Shown: positions 33,845 to 42,021 of the stretch, in pieces
Layout of the letters: every line of letters starts with the position of its first letter
Position numbering within the stretch: the first letter of the stretch is position 1
From: Ignavibacteriota bacterium
GTDB lineage: Bacteria; Bacteroidota; Ignavibacteria; Palsa-1295
Assembly: GCA_003151825.1 (NCBI GenBank)
Contig: PLYO01000002.1
Span: 39,300-103,299, forward strand
Reading direction: 5' to 3'
Length of the DNA stretch: 64,000 nucleotides
Position numbers and translations under genes: made by a program
The notes under the pieces: model-generated
The model's input: only the letters and a program-made list of their open reading frames with translations
Told to the model about the DNA's origin: nothing
Databases searched by the model: none

Positions 33845-34825
33845 ATGAGAAAACGGGTAACTCTATTCGTACTTCATAGTTCATTTTTTTTAGTAGCGAT
33901 TGCATCGCACTCTGATGTGCGTGCTCAATCCTTCGCAACGTCTTCGGAGCTAAATGCCGCAGATCGATATTATCGAATCGCCGGCCTCGGAAGTTCTCCA
34001 GGCGATTCCGCAAATAAATTCCCACATCCCACCGCGATCCTGCGCGCGCTCGATACGCTGCATACGAGTATTGTCGTCCGATTCCCACAGCTTGGGATGC
34101 TCGGCATCGAAGAGGATACCGTAAGCGCGCCATCCTTCAAGTCCCACGACACCTTGCTCGGCTATAAATCGGGCGAGCCACTTTACATGCTCACGTTTCC
34201 GAAGACGAAATATTTTCTTTTCATCGACGTCTGGTCGAAAGATGGAACGAAGCTGCTCGATTCGCGGCCGTTCGAATACGATATGAATGTCGAGGCATAC
34301 CAATCGGCGCGGCTCTCGTACAAACACGCTCCCACCGCCGGGATGGGCAGCCCGATGCTCAGGCGCCGATTTCAGCCCACGCTTTTGCCACTTTCCATCG
34401 AAACAAATCCCGGATGGAGTGCAACGGAAACTCTCGATTCGAGCATGACGTATGCACTTCTGTTCCGTGATCCTACGCAACTCGGAAAGCTCGCGCTCTC
34501 GCTGACCATGCGGCCGGCCAACGTGGGGATGATAGACTCCGCGATGTGGAAAATTTTTAAGTCGAAAGCAGAAATGGCATTCGGCGCGCATGGCGTAGCG
34601 ACGAGCAGCATCGGCGATTTCGAAGTCGCGAATAGTGCTTCGCGCCGCATCGTCAAAGCCGGTTACGAATTTGTATCGAAAAATGTTGACAGCTCGCTCG
34701 ATTACGTCGCCGCGTTTCTCACGCCGCGCGCAATCCTGCTCTTGCTCGCGCCGATGGATGAGCCGAACCAGCAATTGCAAGTGCAATATTTCGAGGCGAT
34801 CGCGAGAAGCATGTCTGAACCATAA
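33845..34825 (+). CDS. Exported protein of unknown function
   Basis: About 326 residues from ATG 33845 (another ATG at 33833). A signal peptide (RVTLFVLHSSFFLVAIASHS) ends near VRAQ. The mature part is alpha/beta in appearance with no family I recognise; the last third (MIDSAMWKIFKSKAEMAFG...QLQVQYFEAIARSMSEP) resembles a domain for handling amphipathic ligands but that is only an impression. The start and first 15 codons lie in a 'tatgaagtatgaattatgaa'-type palindromic repeat, so the signal peptide may be repeat-derived. It stands alone after the candidate RNA. Confidence 0.65.
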   Translation: MRKRVTLFVLHSSFFLVAIASHSDVRAQSFATSSELNAADRYYRIAGLGSSPGDSANKFPHPTAILRALDTLHTSIVVRFPQLGMLGIEEDTVSAPSFKSHDTLLGYKSGEPLYMLTFPKTKYFLFIDVWSKDGTKLLDSRPFEYDMNVEAYQSARLSYKHAPTAGMGSPMLRRRFQPTLLPLSIETNPGWSATETLDSSMTYALLFRDPTQLGKLALSLTMRPANVGMIDSAMWKIFKSKAEMAFGAHGVATSSIGDFEVANSASRRIVKAGYEFVSKNVDSSLDYVAAFLTPRAILLLLAPMDEPNQQLQVQYFEAIARSMSEP

Positions 34826-34884
34826 CTCGGATTTATGGGATTATTTACAGGATTTATGGGATTTGGGAAATTAGGACTTAGGAA

Positions 34885-35012
34885 CGTCATTGCGAGAAAA
34901 ACATTCGGAGCGGAGCGAAGAATGTTTTCCGAAGCAATCTCATGCGGAAACAACGAGATTGCTTCGTCGAATCGAACTCCCTCCGGTCGTTCGGTTCTCC
35001 TCGCAATGACGG
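34885..35012. repeat. Palindromic repeat 'cgtcattgcgag...' overlapping a gene start
   Basis: The ends cgtcattgcgag and ctcctcgcaatgacg are complementary; internal parts such as gcaatctc and gagattgc also pair. A relative lies at 36731-36860. The terminal gcaatgacgg contains the ATG (35006) that may start the next gene. Confidence 0.85.
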
Positions 35013-35464
35013 CGACTATAATGCTGCTGCCACTTTTGGCATCAGCGCAATCCCCGAAGCCGCTCGATATGCACGGCCTGCGCCCCGGCATGAGCACCGC
35101 TGAAATATTTCTCTTCGCTCACACGCCGATTGACACGCTTCACTGGGGCGGCGCGGATGGCGCGAGCGTCCTGGCGTTCAAGGGAATTTATCTCAATGAC
35201 ACCGGCGAGTTTCGTCTTAATGTCACCGGGCCGGATATCACGCGCGTCAGCTTTATTGCAAAAACGCGAAGCGCGGACCAAAACGGCGCCGCATACCACC
35301 GCGCAATCCAAAAGATTAACAAGCTCCTCGGAAATCCCGCCGAGGACTACCACAACAAATACCGCATCGTAACCTGGAATGCCGGCGCCGAGCAACTCGT
35401 CCTCACCACCGCCGACGGCGGCAAGTTTTATAGCGTGGCGCTGACGGGTGGGTCACACAAATAA
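34922..35464 (+). CDS. Exported small protein of unknown function with a repeat-derived start
   Basis: About 180 residues from ATG 34922 or 152 from ATG 35006. The hydrophobic export segment is RSVLLAMTATIMLLPLLASAQ; starting at 35006 would leave it without a basic residue. The mature part (KPLDMHGLRPGMSTAEIFLFAHTPID...) looks like a small single domain with the MSTAEI pattern common to short lipoprotein-like domains. No function is known to me. All sequence before codon ~57 of the long frame is a palindromic repeat, so the gene appears to have lost its original start to an insertion. Confidence 0.6.
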   Translation: MFSEAISCGNNEIASSNRTPSGRSVLLAMTATIMLLPLLASAQSPKPLDMHGLRPGMSTAEIFLFAHTPIDTLHWGGADGASVLAFKGIYLNDTGEFRLNVTGPDITRVSFIAKTRSADQNGAAYHRAIQKINKLLGNPAEDYHNKYRIVTWNAGAEQLVLTTADGGKFYSVALTGGSHK

Positions 35465-35471
35465 ATTCACA

Positions 35472-35538
35472 TGTCATTCCCACGAAAGCGGAAATGACAT
35501 TCTAAAAGATCAGGGTAATCCGCGTGAGCGATCATGCG
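35472..35538. repeat. Two small hairpins upstream of ychF
   Basis: tgtcattcc...cgaaag...gaaatgaca (35472-35499) is a common REP-like hairpin. It is followed at 35521-35538 by cgcgtga-gcga-tcatgcg, a GNRA-type tetraloop hairpin. The 11-mer tgagcgatcat in the latter is also in the GNRA hairpin of the candidate RNA at 33588-33607. Confidence 0.5.
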
Positions 35539-35601
35539 AAAATAAATCAGCATAATCCAGGTTCCGGGCACTTTGATTGAGCCGCCTGCGTAGTGTGCCT
35601 C

Positions 35602-36702
35602 GTGGGAATACAATGTGGAATTGTTGGCTTGCCGAACGTCGGGAAATCAACGCTGTTCAATGCGATCACCGCCAGCTCACAGGCGGCGGCGGAAAATTAT
35701 CCTTTTTGCACGATCGAGCCGAATACCGGCGTGGTGCCCGTACCGGATGAACGTATCCGGCTGCTGACCTCGCTCGTGAATCCCGCGCGCGAAGTTCCGG
35801 CCACGATAGAATTTGTCGATATTGCCGGACTTGTCAAAGGCGCATCGCAGGGGGAAGGCCTCGGGAATCAATTCCTCGCGCATATCCGGGATGTCGATGC
35901 GATCGCGCATGTCGTCCGCGCGTTCGACGATCCGAATGTCATTCATGTCGATGGTTCGATTAATCCGAAGCGCGATATTGAGGTCATCGAAACCGAGCTT
36001 ATCCTGAAAGATCTTGAAACGCTCGATAAAAAATCCGACGCCGCGCAACGTAAATCAAAAACCGGCGATCCGAAAGCTCGCGCTGAATCTGATTTTTATG
36101 CGCGCCTACGCGAACATCTCGAAAAAGGTCGTCTCGCAAAATACCTTCCCTTAATTTCCGATGATGAGCAACTGTGGCTCCGCGAGATGCATTTGCTCAC
36201 TGCGAAACCCGTGCTGTACGTCGCCAACACCGATGAGCATGGCGTGACGCATGGGAATGCCTATATCGATACGATCAGAGAAATTGCAGAAAAAGAGAAC
36301 GCGCGCGTGGTTCCCATTTGCGCGAAGATCGAGATGGAACTGGTGGAACTTCCCGAAACGGAGCGCGCGGATTTCTTGCGCGATCTCGGACTGAAAGAAC
36401 CGGGATTGAACGCGCTCGTCACCGCAGCTTACGATTTGCTCGGACTTCAAACCTATTTCACAGCCGGCCCGAAAGAAGTCCGCGCGTGGACGGTTCGCAA
36501 AGGCGCGAAAGCGCCGGAAGCCGCAGCTGTCATTCACACCGATTTCGAAAAAGGATTTATTCGCGCCGAAGTGATGAAACTCGGGGATTTCCTTCGACTG
36601 AAATCCGAGGCCGCCGTCCGCGAAGCCGGACTTTTACGAAGCGAAGGACGCGAATATATTGTTGACGATGGGGACATCATGCACTTCCGCTTTAACGTCT
36701 AA
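35602..36702 (+). CDS. ychF: YchF/OLA1-family redox-regulated ATPase
   Basis: About 366 residues of the Obg-like YchF family. Motifs: P-loop GLPNVGKSTLFNAIT at the N-terminus, VDIAGLVKGASQGEGLGNQFL (switch II region), the NTDE substitution of the G4 motif that gives ATP preference (VANTDEHG), and a C-terminal TGS-like domain ending VDDGDIMHFRFNV. It is a ribosome-associated ATPase linked to stress responses. I choose GTG 35602 because it gives the usual family start GIQCGIVGLPNVG; GTG 35593 is also possible. Confidence 0.95.
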   Translation: MGIQCGIVGLPNVGKSTLFNAITASSQAAAENYPFCTIEPNTGVVPVPDERIRLLTSLVNPAREVPATIEFVDIAGLVKGASQGEGLGNQFLAHIRDVDAIAHVVRAFDDPNVIHVDGSINPKRDIEVIETELILKDLETLDKKSDAAQRKSKTGDPKARAESDFYARLREHLEKGRLAKYLPLISDDEQLWLREMHLLTAKPVLYVANTDEHGVTHGNAYIDTIREIAEKENARVVPICAKIEMELVELPETERADFLRDLGLKEPGLNALVTAAYDLLGLQTYFTAGPKEVRAWTVRKGAKAPEAAAVIHTDFEKGFIRAEVMKLGDFLRLKSEAAVREAGLLRSEGREYIVDDGDIMHFRFNV

Positions 36703-36730
36703 GGAATTTTCGATGAAGTCAACTTTTATA

Positions 36731-36860
36731 CCGTCATTGCTTCGTCGAATCGAACGACCGAAGGGAGTTCGATTCGACGAAGCAATCTCAGACGTTGAGA
36801 TCGAGATTGCTTCGTCGAACATTCTCCGCTCCGCTACGAATGCTCTCCTCGCAATGACGG
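36731..36860. repeat. Palindromic repeat 'ccgtcattgcttcg...' between ychF and the HD gene
   Basis: Ends ccgtcattgc and gcaatgacgg are complementary; the inside pairs as attgcttcgtcgaatcgaac/gttcgattcgacgaagcaat. It is related to 34885-35012. It ends 15 bp before the TTG start of the next gene. Confidence 0.85.
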
Positions 36861-36875
36861 CTGTATTAACCGATT

Positions 36876-37496
36876 TTGGAATTTCCGCAGAATAAATATA
36901 ACGAGACGCATCTCTCCCGCGAGGAGCTGGAATCGCTGTTGCGCGAGCGGGAAGTCGATGCGGTTGCGATTAATAAAGTGCTCGACGCTTACGAGATGGC
37001 CGAGAGCGTCCACGAATTTCAAAAACGCTTAGATGGCACGCCCTACTTCTGGCATCCGAGCCGTGTGGCGAAGATCATGCTCATCGAAATCAATCAGACG
37101 GATACGAATATCCTCTGCGCCGCACTGCTGCATGACGCGCTCGAAGATTCCCATGTGCTCACGCCGGAAATTCTCGACCTGAATTTTGGTTCCTACACCA
37201 GTTATCTGGTCCAAAAACTGACGAAGGACATCAAAGCCGAAGGCGCGATGAAAGACTGGGTAGAAAAAGAATATATCGAGAAGCTCCTTGCTGCCAGCGA
37301 GGATGCGCGCATGCTCAAGCTCGCCGACCGGCTGGACACCTACCGCTGCCTCGAATTCAACGTCAAGAAAAATCCGATCAAATACATCATGGAAACGCAG
37401 GAGCATTACTTCCCTCTCGCCCACGGCTCCAACAACCCACGCATGATCTATCTCATTAAAGAGCTTCAAAAAGAGCAGAATAAGTTCTTGGGTTAA
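36876..37496 (+). CDS. HD-domain protein, SpoT-type ppGpp hydrolase fold
   Basis: 206 residues matching the hydrolase half of RelA/SpoT and of small alarmone hydrolases. HD-domain ligands are visible: the His of FWHPSRVAKIM, the HD pair in CAALLHDALEDS, and the Asp of LKLADRLDTYRCLE. These would hold Mn2+ for removing pyrophosphate from (p)ppGpp. No synthetase domain is present. The start TTG 36876 is the first possible codon after an in-frame stop that lies at the edge of a palindromic repeat, so the original start may have been displaced. Confidence 0.85.
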   Translation: MEFPQNKYNETHLSREELESLLREREVDAVAINKVLDAYEMAESVHEFQKRLDGTPYFWHPSRVAKIMLIEINQTDTNILCAALLHDALEDSHVLTPEILDLNFGSYTSYLVQKLTKDIKAEGAMKDWVEKEYIEKLLAASEDARMLKLADRLDTYRCLEFNVKKNPIKYIMETQEHYFPLAHGSNNPRMIYLIKELQKEQNKFLG

Positions 37497-37539
37497 TGCA
37501 AAGGTTGTCATTTAGCATGGAAGCGAATTGACTCCGCAA

Positions 37540-39138
37540 ATGTTGTGGCTGACTGTGGATCGCTATCGCCCATTCGTTATCGTCCTTGCGGTCATCGGTG
37601 GGCTGATGCTCGCCGCTACGCTGTTTTATCCCTTCGGCTACGACCAAGCCGTCTTCAGCGTGGGCGGGGAAATGGTGCTGCACGGCAAAATCCCCTACCG
37701 CGATTTTCTGGATACGAAGCAGCCGCTCATCTTTTATCTTTATGCTGCCGCTATTGGATTGTTCGGGCGGCATGAATGGTCCATTCATCTCTTCGATATT
37801 TTTTATCAGCTTTTTGCGGCGTATTATTTTTTCAGGATTTTGCGGCGAGAACTCTCCTTCGAGATTTCTCTCATCGCGGTTTCGCTCACGCTCATCCTGT
37901 ATGCCGGCTCCGGCTTTTGGATGACGTGCGAAGCAGAGAGCTTCGCAATTCTGCCTTCGCTCCTTCTTGTCGATATGACCCACCGCACGGTCACTTCGAA
38001 GCGGCTGGCCAAAGCTCAGTTTGCATTGGAGTATGGACTCATGGCGGGCGTAGCAGCCATTTCGCTCGTGCTCTTGAAATTCACGCTTGTTCTGGGCGCG
38101 TTTGCCGCAATGGTGTTCGTCCTGTCGCGACCAGGCATCAATGGGAAAATAAAATGGAGATATTCGATCGCGCCGACTGCGTCCTCGATTGCGCTAACAC
38201 TCCTCTGCATCCTCGCGCTGTGGTGGGCAGGCGCGCTTCATCCATTTCTGCAATCGCTCGGCTGGCTTTTCCACTATGGCGCAATCGGAAACACGCATGG
38301 TTCCATTTTCGAACAATTTTTCCTCATTTTTCCCGAGCGGTTGATTTATTCTTCGTCGGTTGCGATGTTTGTATTGGGAATTGTTGGAATCGTCCTTTTT
38401 TTGAAAAAGCGAAATTCGTCTCCGCCAAAACCGCTTCTGAGTTTGCTGTTATTTACCGGCGTCTTTCAACTCCTGGGAGTTTTAGCAGAGCGCAAAATCG
38501 AATTTCCCTACCAATATACTCGTGCGCTGTGGGCGTTTACGCCCTTTATGGCAATGGGGCTGACGGCGCTTGGCGGGACTTTAGGCCGGATTCGGCCAAG
38601 TGCAGCATGGGCCAAATGGGTCGCATGGGTTGTATGTATCCCATTTGTCGTATGGTTATCGCCGCTTGCGCGCATTTTTAGCCAAACGATTCCGTGGGTT
38701 GCAATCGCGCTTTCGCGGAAGGATGCCTCGGCTGAAGTCCAGCGGCGCGTGCCGGATTATTTTTCCGGTGAGCAGCAGGAAGTGGCGGATTATCTCGCAT
38801 CACGCTTAGGTCCGCGCGATGAGTTTTTTTTCTGGGGCAACGATGAGGGAATTTACTTTTTCTCGAATACACTTCCCCAAACCATGTGCCTGACGGCTAC
38901 GCCGTTCCGTACCAGTTTCACGCCGCCGGAATGGAAAGCAACATTGCTCACGCAGCTTTCGAGCGAACCACCGAAATATCTCATCGCAGAATTCGGAGAT
39001 GCAAGGCCCTATATTACCGGCAGCCCGCTCGATTCCTATCAATCGCTTCTGGCATGGAATGGGATGGAATCATTCCTCGCCACGAATTATGCGCGTGATA
39101 CGACCATTGGGCATTTCAATATCTTTCGAAAACTCTGA
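37540..39138 (+). CDS. Polytopic membrane glycosyltransferase (GT-C type)
   Basis: About 532 residues with ten or more transmembrane helices and a C-terminal soluble domain. The first loop has FGYDQAVFSVGGEMVLHGKIPYRDF, the acidic position and layout found in GT39/ArnT-like enzymes that use polyprenyl-phosphate sugars. The KQPLIFYLYAAAIGLFG segment also fits. It would transfer a sugar on the outer face of the inner membrane; the acceptor is unknown. A start at ATG 37540 is preferred to TTG 37528. It ends just before the repeat at 39143-39287. Confidence 0.8.
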   Translation: MLWLTVDRYRPFVIVLAVIGGLMLAATLFYPFGYDQAVFSVGGEMVLHGKIPYRDFLDTKQPLIFYLYAAAIGLFGRHEWSIHLFDIFYQLFAAYYFFRILRRELSFEISLIAVSLTLILYAGSGFWMTCEAESFAILPSLLLVDMTHRTVTSKRLAKAQFALEYGLMAGVAAISLVLLKFTLVLGAFAAMVFVLSRPGINGKIKWRYSIAPTASSIALTLLCILALWWAGALHPFLQSLGWLFHYGAIGNTHGSIFEQFFLIFPERLIYSSSVAMFVLGIVGIVLFLKKRNSSPPKPLLSLLLFTGVFQLLGVLAERKIEFPYQYTRALWAFTPFMAMGLTALGGTLGRIRPSAAWAKWVAWVVCIPFVVWLSPLARIFSQTIPWVAIALSRKDASAEVQRRVPDYFSGEQQEVADYLASRLGPRDEFFFWGNDEGIYFFSNTLPQTMCLTATPFRTSFTPPEWKATLLTQLSSEPPKYLIAEFGDARPYITGSPLDSYQSLLAWNGMESFLATNYARDTTIGHFNIFRKL

Positions 39139-39142
39139 TTAA

Positions 39143-39287
39143 GTCCAGAATGTCATTCTGAGCGTAGTAAATCTTCGCGGAGCGAAGATTTACGCAGCGA
39201 AGAATCTCGTGACATTACAACAAGATTCTTCGCTACGTTCGTCCTCCCTTCGGTCGGACGAACTCCGCTCAGAATGACATTTTGGAC
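39143..39287. repeat. Palindromic repeat between convergent genes
   Basis: tccagaatgtcattctgagcg at the left end pairs with cgctcagaatgacattttgga at the right end, with further internal pairing (aatcttcgcggagcgaagatt). It fills the gap between two convergent genes and may serve as a two-way terminator. Confidence 0.85.
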
Positions 39288-39301
39288 CTAATCAAATTTC
39301 C

Positions 39302-40111
39302 TTAAATATGCGGCACCCCTTCGAGCGGGTTACTCCAGAGATTATTCGCGGGCGTGGTTTCAAACGCGGCTTCGGCTTCCACTTCGCGCCAGATGAGCTG
39401 GCACGGGAACCGATTCTCGTTCAGCGCGCGGCAGAGGATGAGCGAATCGAACGCGGGTTCGAGCGCTTGCAAACGCTTTAGTTCCGGATACCCGCGCACG
39501 CCATGCAAGGCGGTGAGACGAATGCCCGACCGAGTGGCAAGCGATGCAATTTCCTTCAGACGGTCCCAGTCGATCGTGCCGGTTTCTAATCTATCGCTGC
39601 GGGAAATATCGACGCCCACGCGCTCGATACCGTGCTCGCGAAACACGGGAAGCCGGGACTCGAAATCGAACGACGGATCGAGCATGGCAACAATCTTACG
39701 CGGAGTGAATCGCTTGACATAAGCGAATAACAGTGTCTCCGGCGTACACTCCGGAAGAAAAACCCGATGAATGCCGGCTTCGAACATCCGCTCGCAGCCC
39801 AATTCCGTAGGCATCCCATCGGGTTGGGAAACGCCGAAGGGAACATCGACGGCCTCGCGCAGCGCGCGAATAAGCGCAAGCCCACTTTCGTCCCACGCAT
39901 CGCGGTCGAGGAATTGCAGGTGCAGCATTTTCGCGTTCTCTTTGCGAAAGAGCCGCGCGCGATCCACAGGGTTTTGCGAGTAAATAGCATCGCCGACGAT
40001 GCCCCGCGCATCGCCGACAATGCCCGCATGGTGCGTTTCATGCGCGCGCGAAGCAATCTGCGCCCCGCACACGCCATGCACGATGGGGATGGATGGAATG
40101 ATGAGGAGCAT
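39302..40111 (-). CDS. HisA-like TIM-barrel protein lacking a key catalytic residue
   Basis: 269 residues related to the HisA/HisF (phosphoribosyl isomerase) barrel: IIPSIPIVHGVCGA at the start, NPVDRARLFRKENAKMLHLQFLDRDA in the second strand region, VPFGVSQPDG for the third, and GVDISRSDRL and LTALHGVRGYPELKR later. The catalytic Asp expected after IPAI in true HisA is replaced by Pro, and the second acidic residue is not obvious. No other his genes are nearby. It likely binds a phosphosugar or has another job. Residues ~30-42 contain a duplicated GIVGDA from a small palindrome (gcatcgccgacgatgc). The start is 5 bp after the BNR gene's stop. Confidence 0.7.
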   Translation of the reverse strand: MLLIIPSIPIVHGVCGAQIASRAHETHHAGIVGDARGIVGDAIYSQNPVDRARLFRKENAKMLHLQFLDRDAWDESGLALIRALREAVDVPFGVSQPDGMPTELGCERMFEAGIHRVFLPECTPETLLFAYVKRFTPRKIVAMLDPSFDFESRLPVFREHGIERVGVDISRSDRLETGTIDWDRLKEIASLATRSGIRLTALHGVRGYPELKRLQALEPAFDSLILCRALNENRFPCQLIWREVEAEAAFETTPANNLWSNPLEGVPHI

Positions 40112-40116
40112 GGAAG

Positions 40117-42003
40117 CTACCGCAGGATGGTTATTGCCCGGCGAACAATGCCTAAGTCCGATTCGAGATTCAAGTAATAAACCCCATTCGAAAGGTGCCC
40201 GCCATCGAAAACGAAATCATGCTCGCCCGCTTCGGCCGCGCCATCGAAAATGCCGGCAATGCTTTGTCCCGCGATGTTCGTGACGTACAGCCGCGTCTGC
40301 GCCGAAGTGGACAACGTAAAGGAAAGATTCGTTGTGGAACTAAAGGGATTTGGATAATTATCCGAAAGCTCCAGCCCTTCTGTAACGGTAGAAAGCCGCT
40401 CGACTCCAGCGGGCGCATCCGTGAGGAATGCCGCGTACACCCGAAGATTGCCCCCGTCATCGCGACCATCGGTCCAGACCGGAATGGTATAATTCGAGGT
40501 AGTCAGAACTTGGGTGTATTCCCCGATGCCGAAATTCTGATTCACCTTCATAACATAATTGAAATCCATGGGTTTCGCGGCTACGGGAGCATTTGTCCAT
40601 GTCTTGCCCTGATTGGTAGATTGTGCAATATAATAGCGGCCAATCTCATTGTTTGGATCCTCGCGCCGGTCGTACCACGTTACGGAGACCGTTCCCTTTC
40701 CATTCACCGCAATACTCGGATAAAAATGATCTGGAGTATTGCTTTCCGTATCGAGATCGTTATTGACGATGCTGGGCTGGCTCCAAGTTGTGCCATTATC
40801 GGTGGATTTGCTGAAATAAATTTGCGAGCCAATCCCGTTATCCGCCTCGACTCCGAGCGCGCACCAGACTTCGTAGAGATTCCCAGTTCCCGCTGTGTCA
40901 ATGGAAAGGTTAGCACAGGGGTAATTTCCATTGCGGCGAATGCCAAAAATGGTGTCCCCATTAACTCTCGCGTCCGCGGATTGATCGGGAATATCCGCGT
41001 CCGAAATTTTTACCACAGGTTGGAAGCTCGCGCCGCCATCGGAAGAATAGGCCTCGTAAATGGCATAGTTGACCGTATCCAGCGAGCCCATGAACGTAAC
41101 ATGAAGACCTCCCTTATTGTCAATTCCCAAGCTCGTGTATTGGACGGATAGGAACTTATCCGAAGATACTTGCACAGGCGGTTCCATCGAATCCACGCCC
41201 GGTAATTTCCGACGAACCATGACGCCATACTTGCTTGTACCCAAATGAGTCCACGCGACATAGAGGGTATTGCGGTGCGGCGAGTTCGAGCGATCGACCG
41301 CGATCCATTCCTTATCGTCGAATCCGTTCGTGGTATCGACAATTAAGGCACCTGTTTGGATATTGATCGTCTCCCGCATCAAGCCGGAACCAATGTACCC
41401 ATTCGGAGCACGCTGCCAGGTCTTGCCGCCATCCGAGGAGGACGCCCAATACATCCCTGCATAGGAAGAGTCAACATACCATGATCCGGACGAATCGGCG
41501 ATTCCTCCCCACGTATCGATCCATGTCATATAAAGCATCCCATTCGCATCGTACGCAAACACCGGATCGCCGCCGCCCGTCAACGTTTCGCTTTGATACG
41601 GCAGGGGGTGAAACGAACTTTTACTCCACGTCTTGCCAAAATTTGTAGTGTAATAAATTGGGAATGCCAGTCCGGTGGAAGGACTTATATTCATCGGTCC
41701 GATCACGATATTCGCCGTGTCCGTGGGATTGATCGCGGCATGGACTTCGGATTCCGGCGTGCCGGTGCTGATCTTCTCATTACTGTCATTGGTAGCGAGC
41801 GTGGATTCCATCTCGCTATTTTTAGTGCCGGGGATATTCACGCCGGAGCCGCCTTGTTCCGGCAAGTGCATTTTTTCGCGGTACGCATCCTCGACTTGGC
41901 GCAGCCGGTATGCGCGAAGGTCCTTGCCGCTAAGCGCCTGAGCGCGAAGCGAGCCGGATGCGAAAGTGAGGAAGCAGGAAAGAATCGTGAGATATTTAAT
42001 CAT
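40117..42003 (-). CDS. T9SS-exported sialidase-like BNR-repeat protein
   Basis: 628 residues with signal peptide (YLTILSCFLTFASGSLRA), a six-bladed-propeller-like region with Asp-box repeats (ASSSDGGKTWQ, AYSSDGGASFQ, SKSTDNGTTWS, AQSTNQGKTWT) from ~140 to ~510, and a type-A sorting domain starting LSDNYPNPFSSTTNLSF and ending RRAITILR. Asp-boxes are found in sialidases and other secreted hydrolases, but the catalytic Arg triad and Glu/Tyr of sialidases cannot be confirmed by eye. It sits 18 bp after the glycosyltransferase and 5 bp before the HisA-like gene, so the three form an operon. Confidence 0.88.
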   Translation of the reverse strand: MIKYLTILSCFLTFASGSLRAQALSGKDLRAYRLRQVEDAYREKMHLPEQGGSGVNIPGTKNSEMESTLATNDSNEKISTGTPESEVHAAINPTDTANIVIGPMNISPSTGLAFPIYYTTNFGKTWSKSSFHPLPYQSETLTGGGDPVFAYDANGMLYMTWIDTWGGIADSSGSWYVDSSYAGMYWASSSDGGKTWQRAPNGYIGSGLMRETINIQTGALIVDTTNGFDDKEWIAVDRSNSPHRNTLYVAWTHLGTSKYGVMVRRKLPGVDSMEPPVQVSSDKFLSVQYTSLGIDNKGGLHVTFMGSLDTVNYAIYEAYSSDGGASFQPVVKISDADIPDQSADARVNGDTIFGIRRNGNYPCANLSIDTAGTGNLYEVWCALGVEADNGIGSQIYFSKSTDNGTTWSQPSIVNNDLDTESNTPDHFYPSIAVNGKGTVSVTWYDRREDPNNEIGRYYIAQSTNQGKTWTNAPVAAKPMDFNYVMKVNQNFGIGEYTQVLTTSNYTIPVWTDGRDDGGNLRVYAAFLTDAPAGVERLSTVTEGLELSDNYPNPFSSTTNLSFTLSTSAQTRLYVTNIAGQSIAGIFDGAAEAGEHDFVFDGGHLSNGVYYLNLESDLGIVRRAITILR

Positions 42004-42021
42004 GGCTCTGTCAAAAATGAA

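Noticed and set aside
39302-40111. True HisA of histidine biosynthesis
   Set aside because: The catalytic Asp loop is not conserved and no histidine genes are adjacent, so only a HisA-like fold is claimed.
40195-41151. 318-residue plus-strand frame opposite the BNR gene
   Set aside because: The minus-strand gene has a signal peptide, Asp-box repeats and a sorting domain; this frame has none and is antisense.
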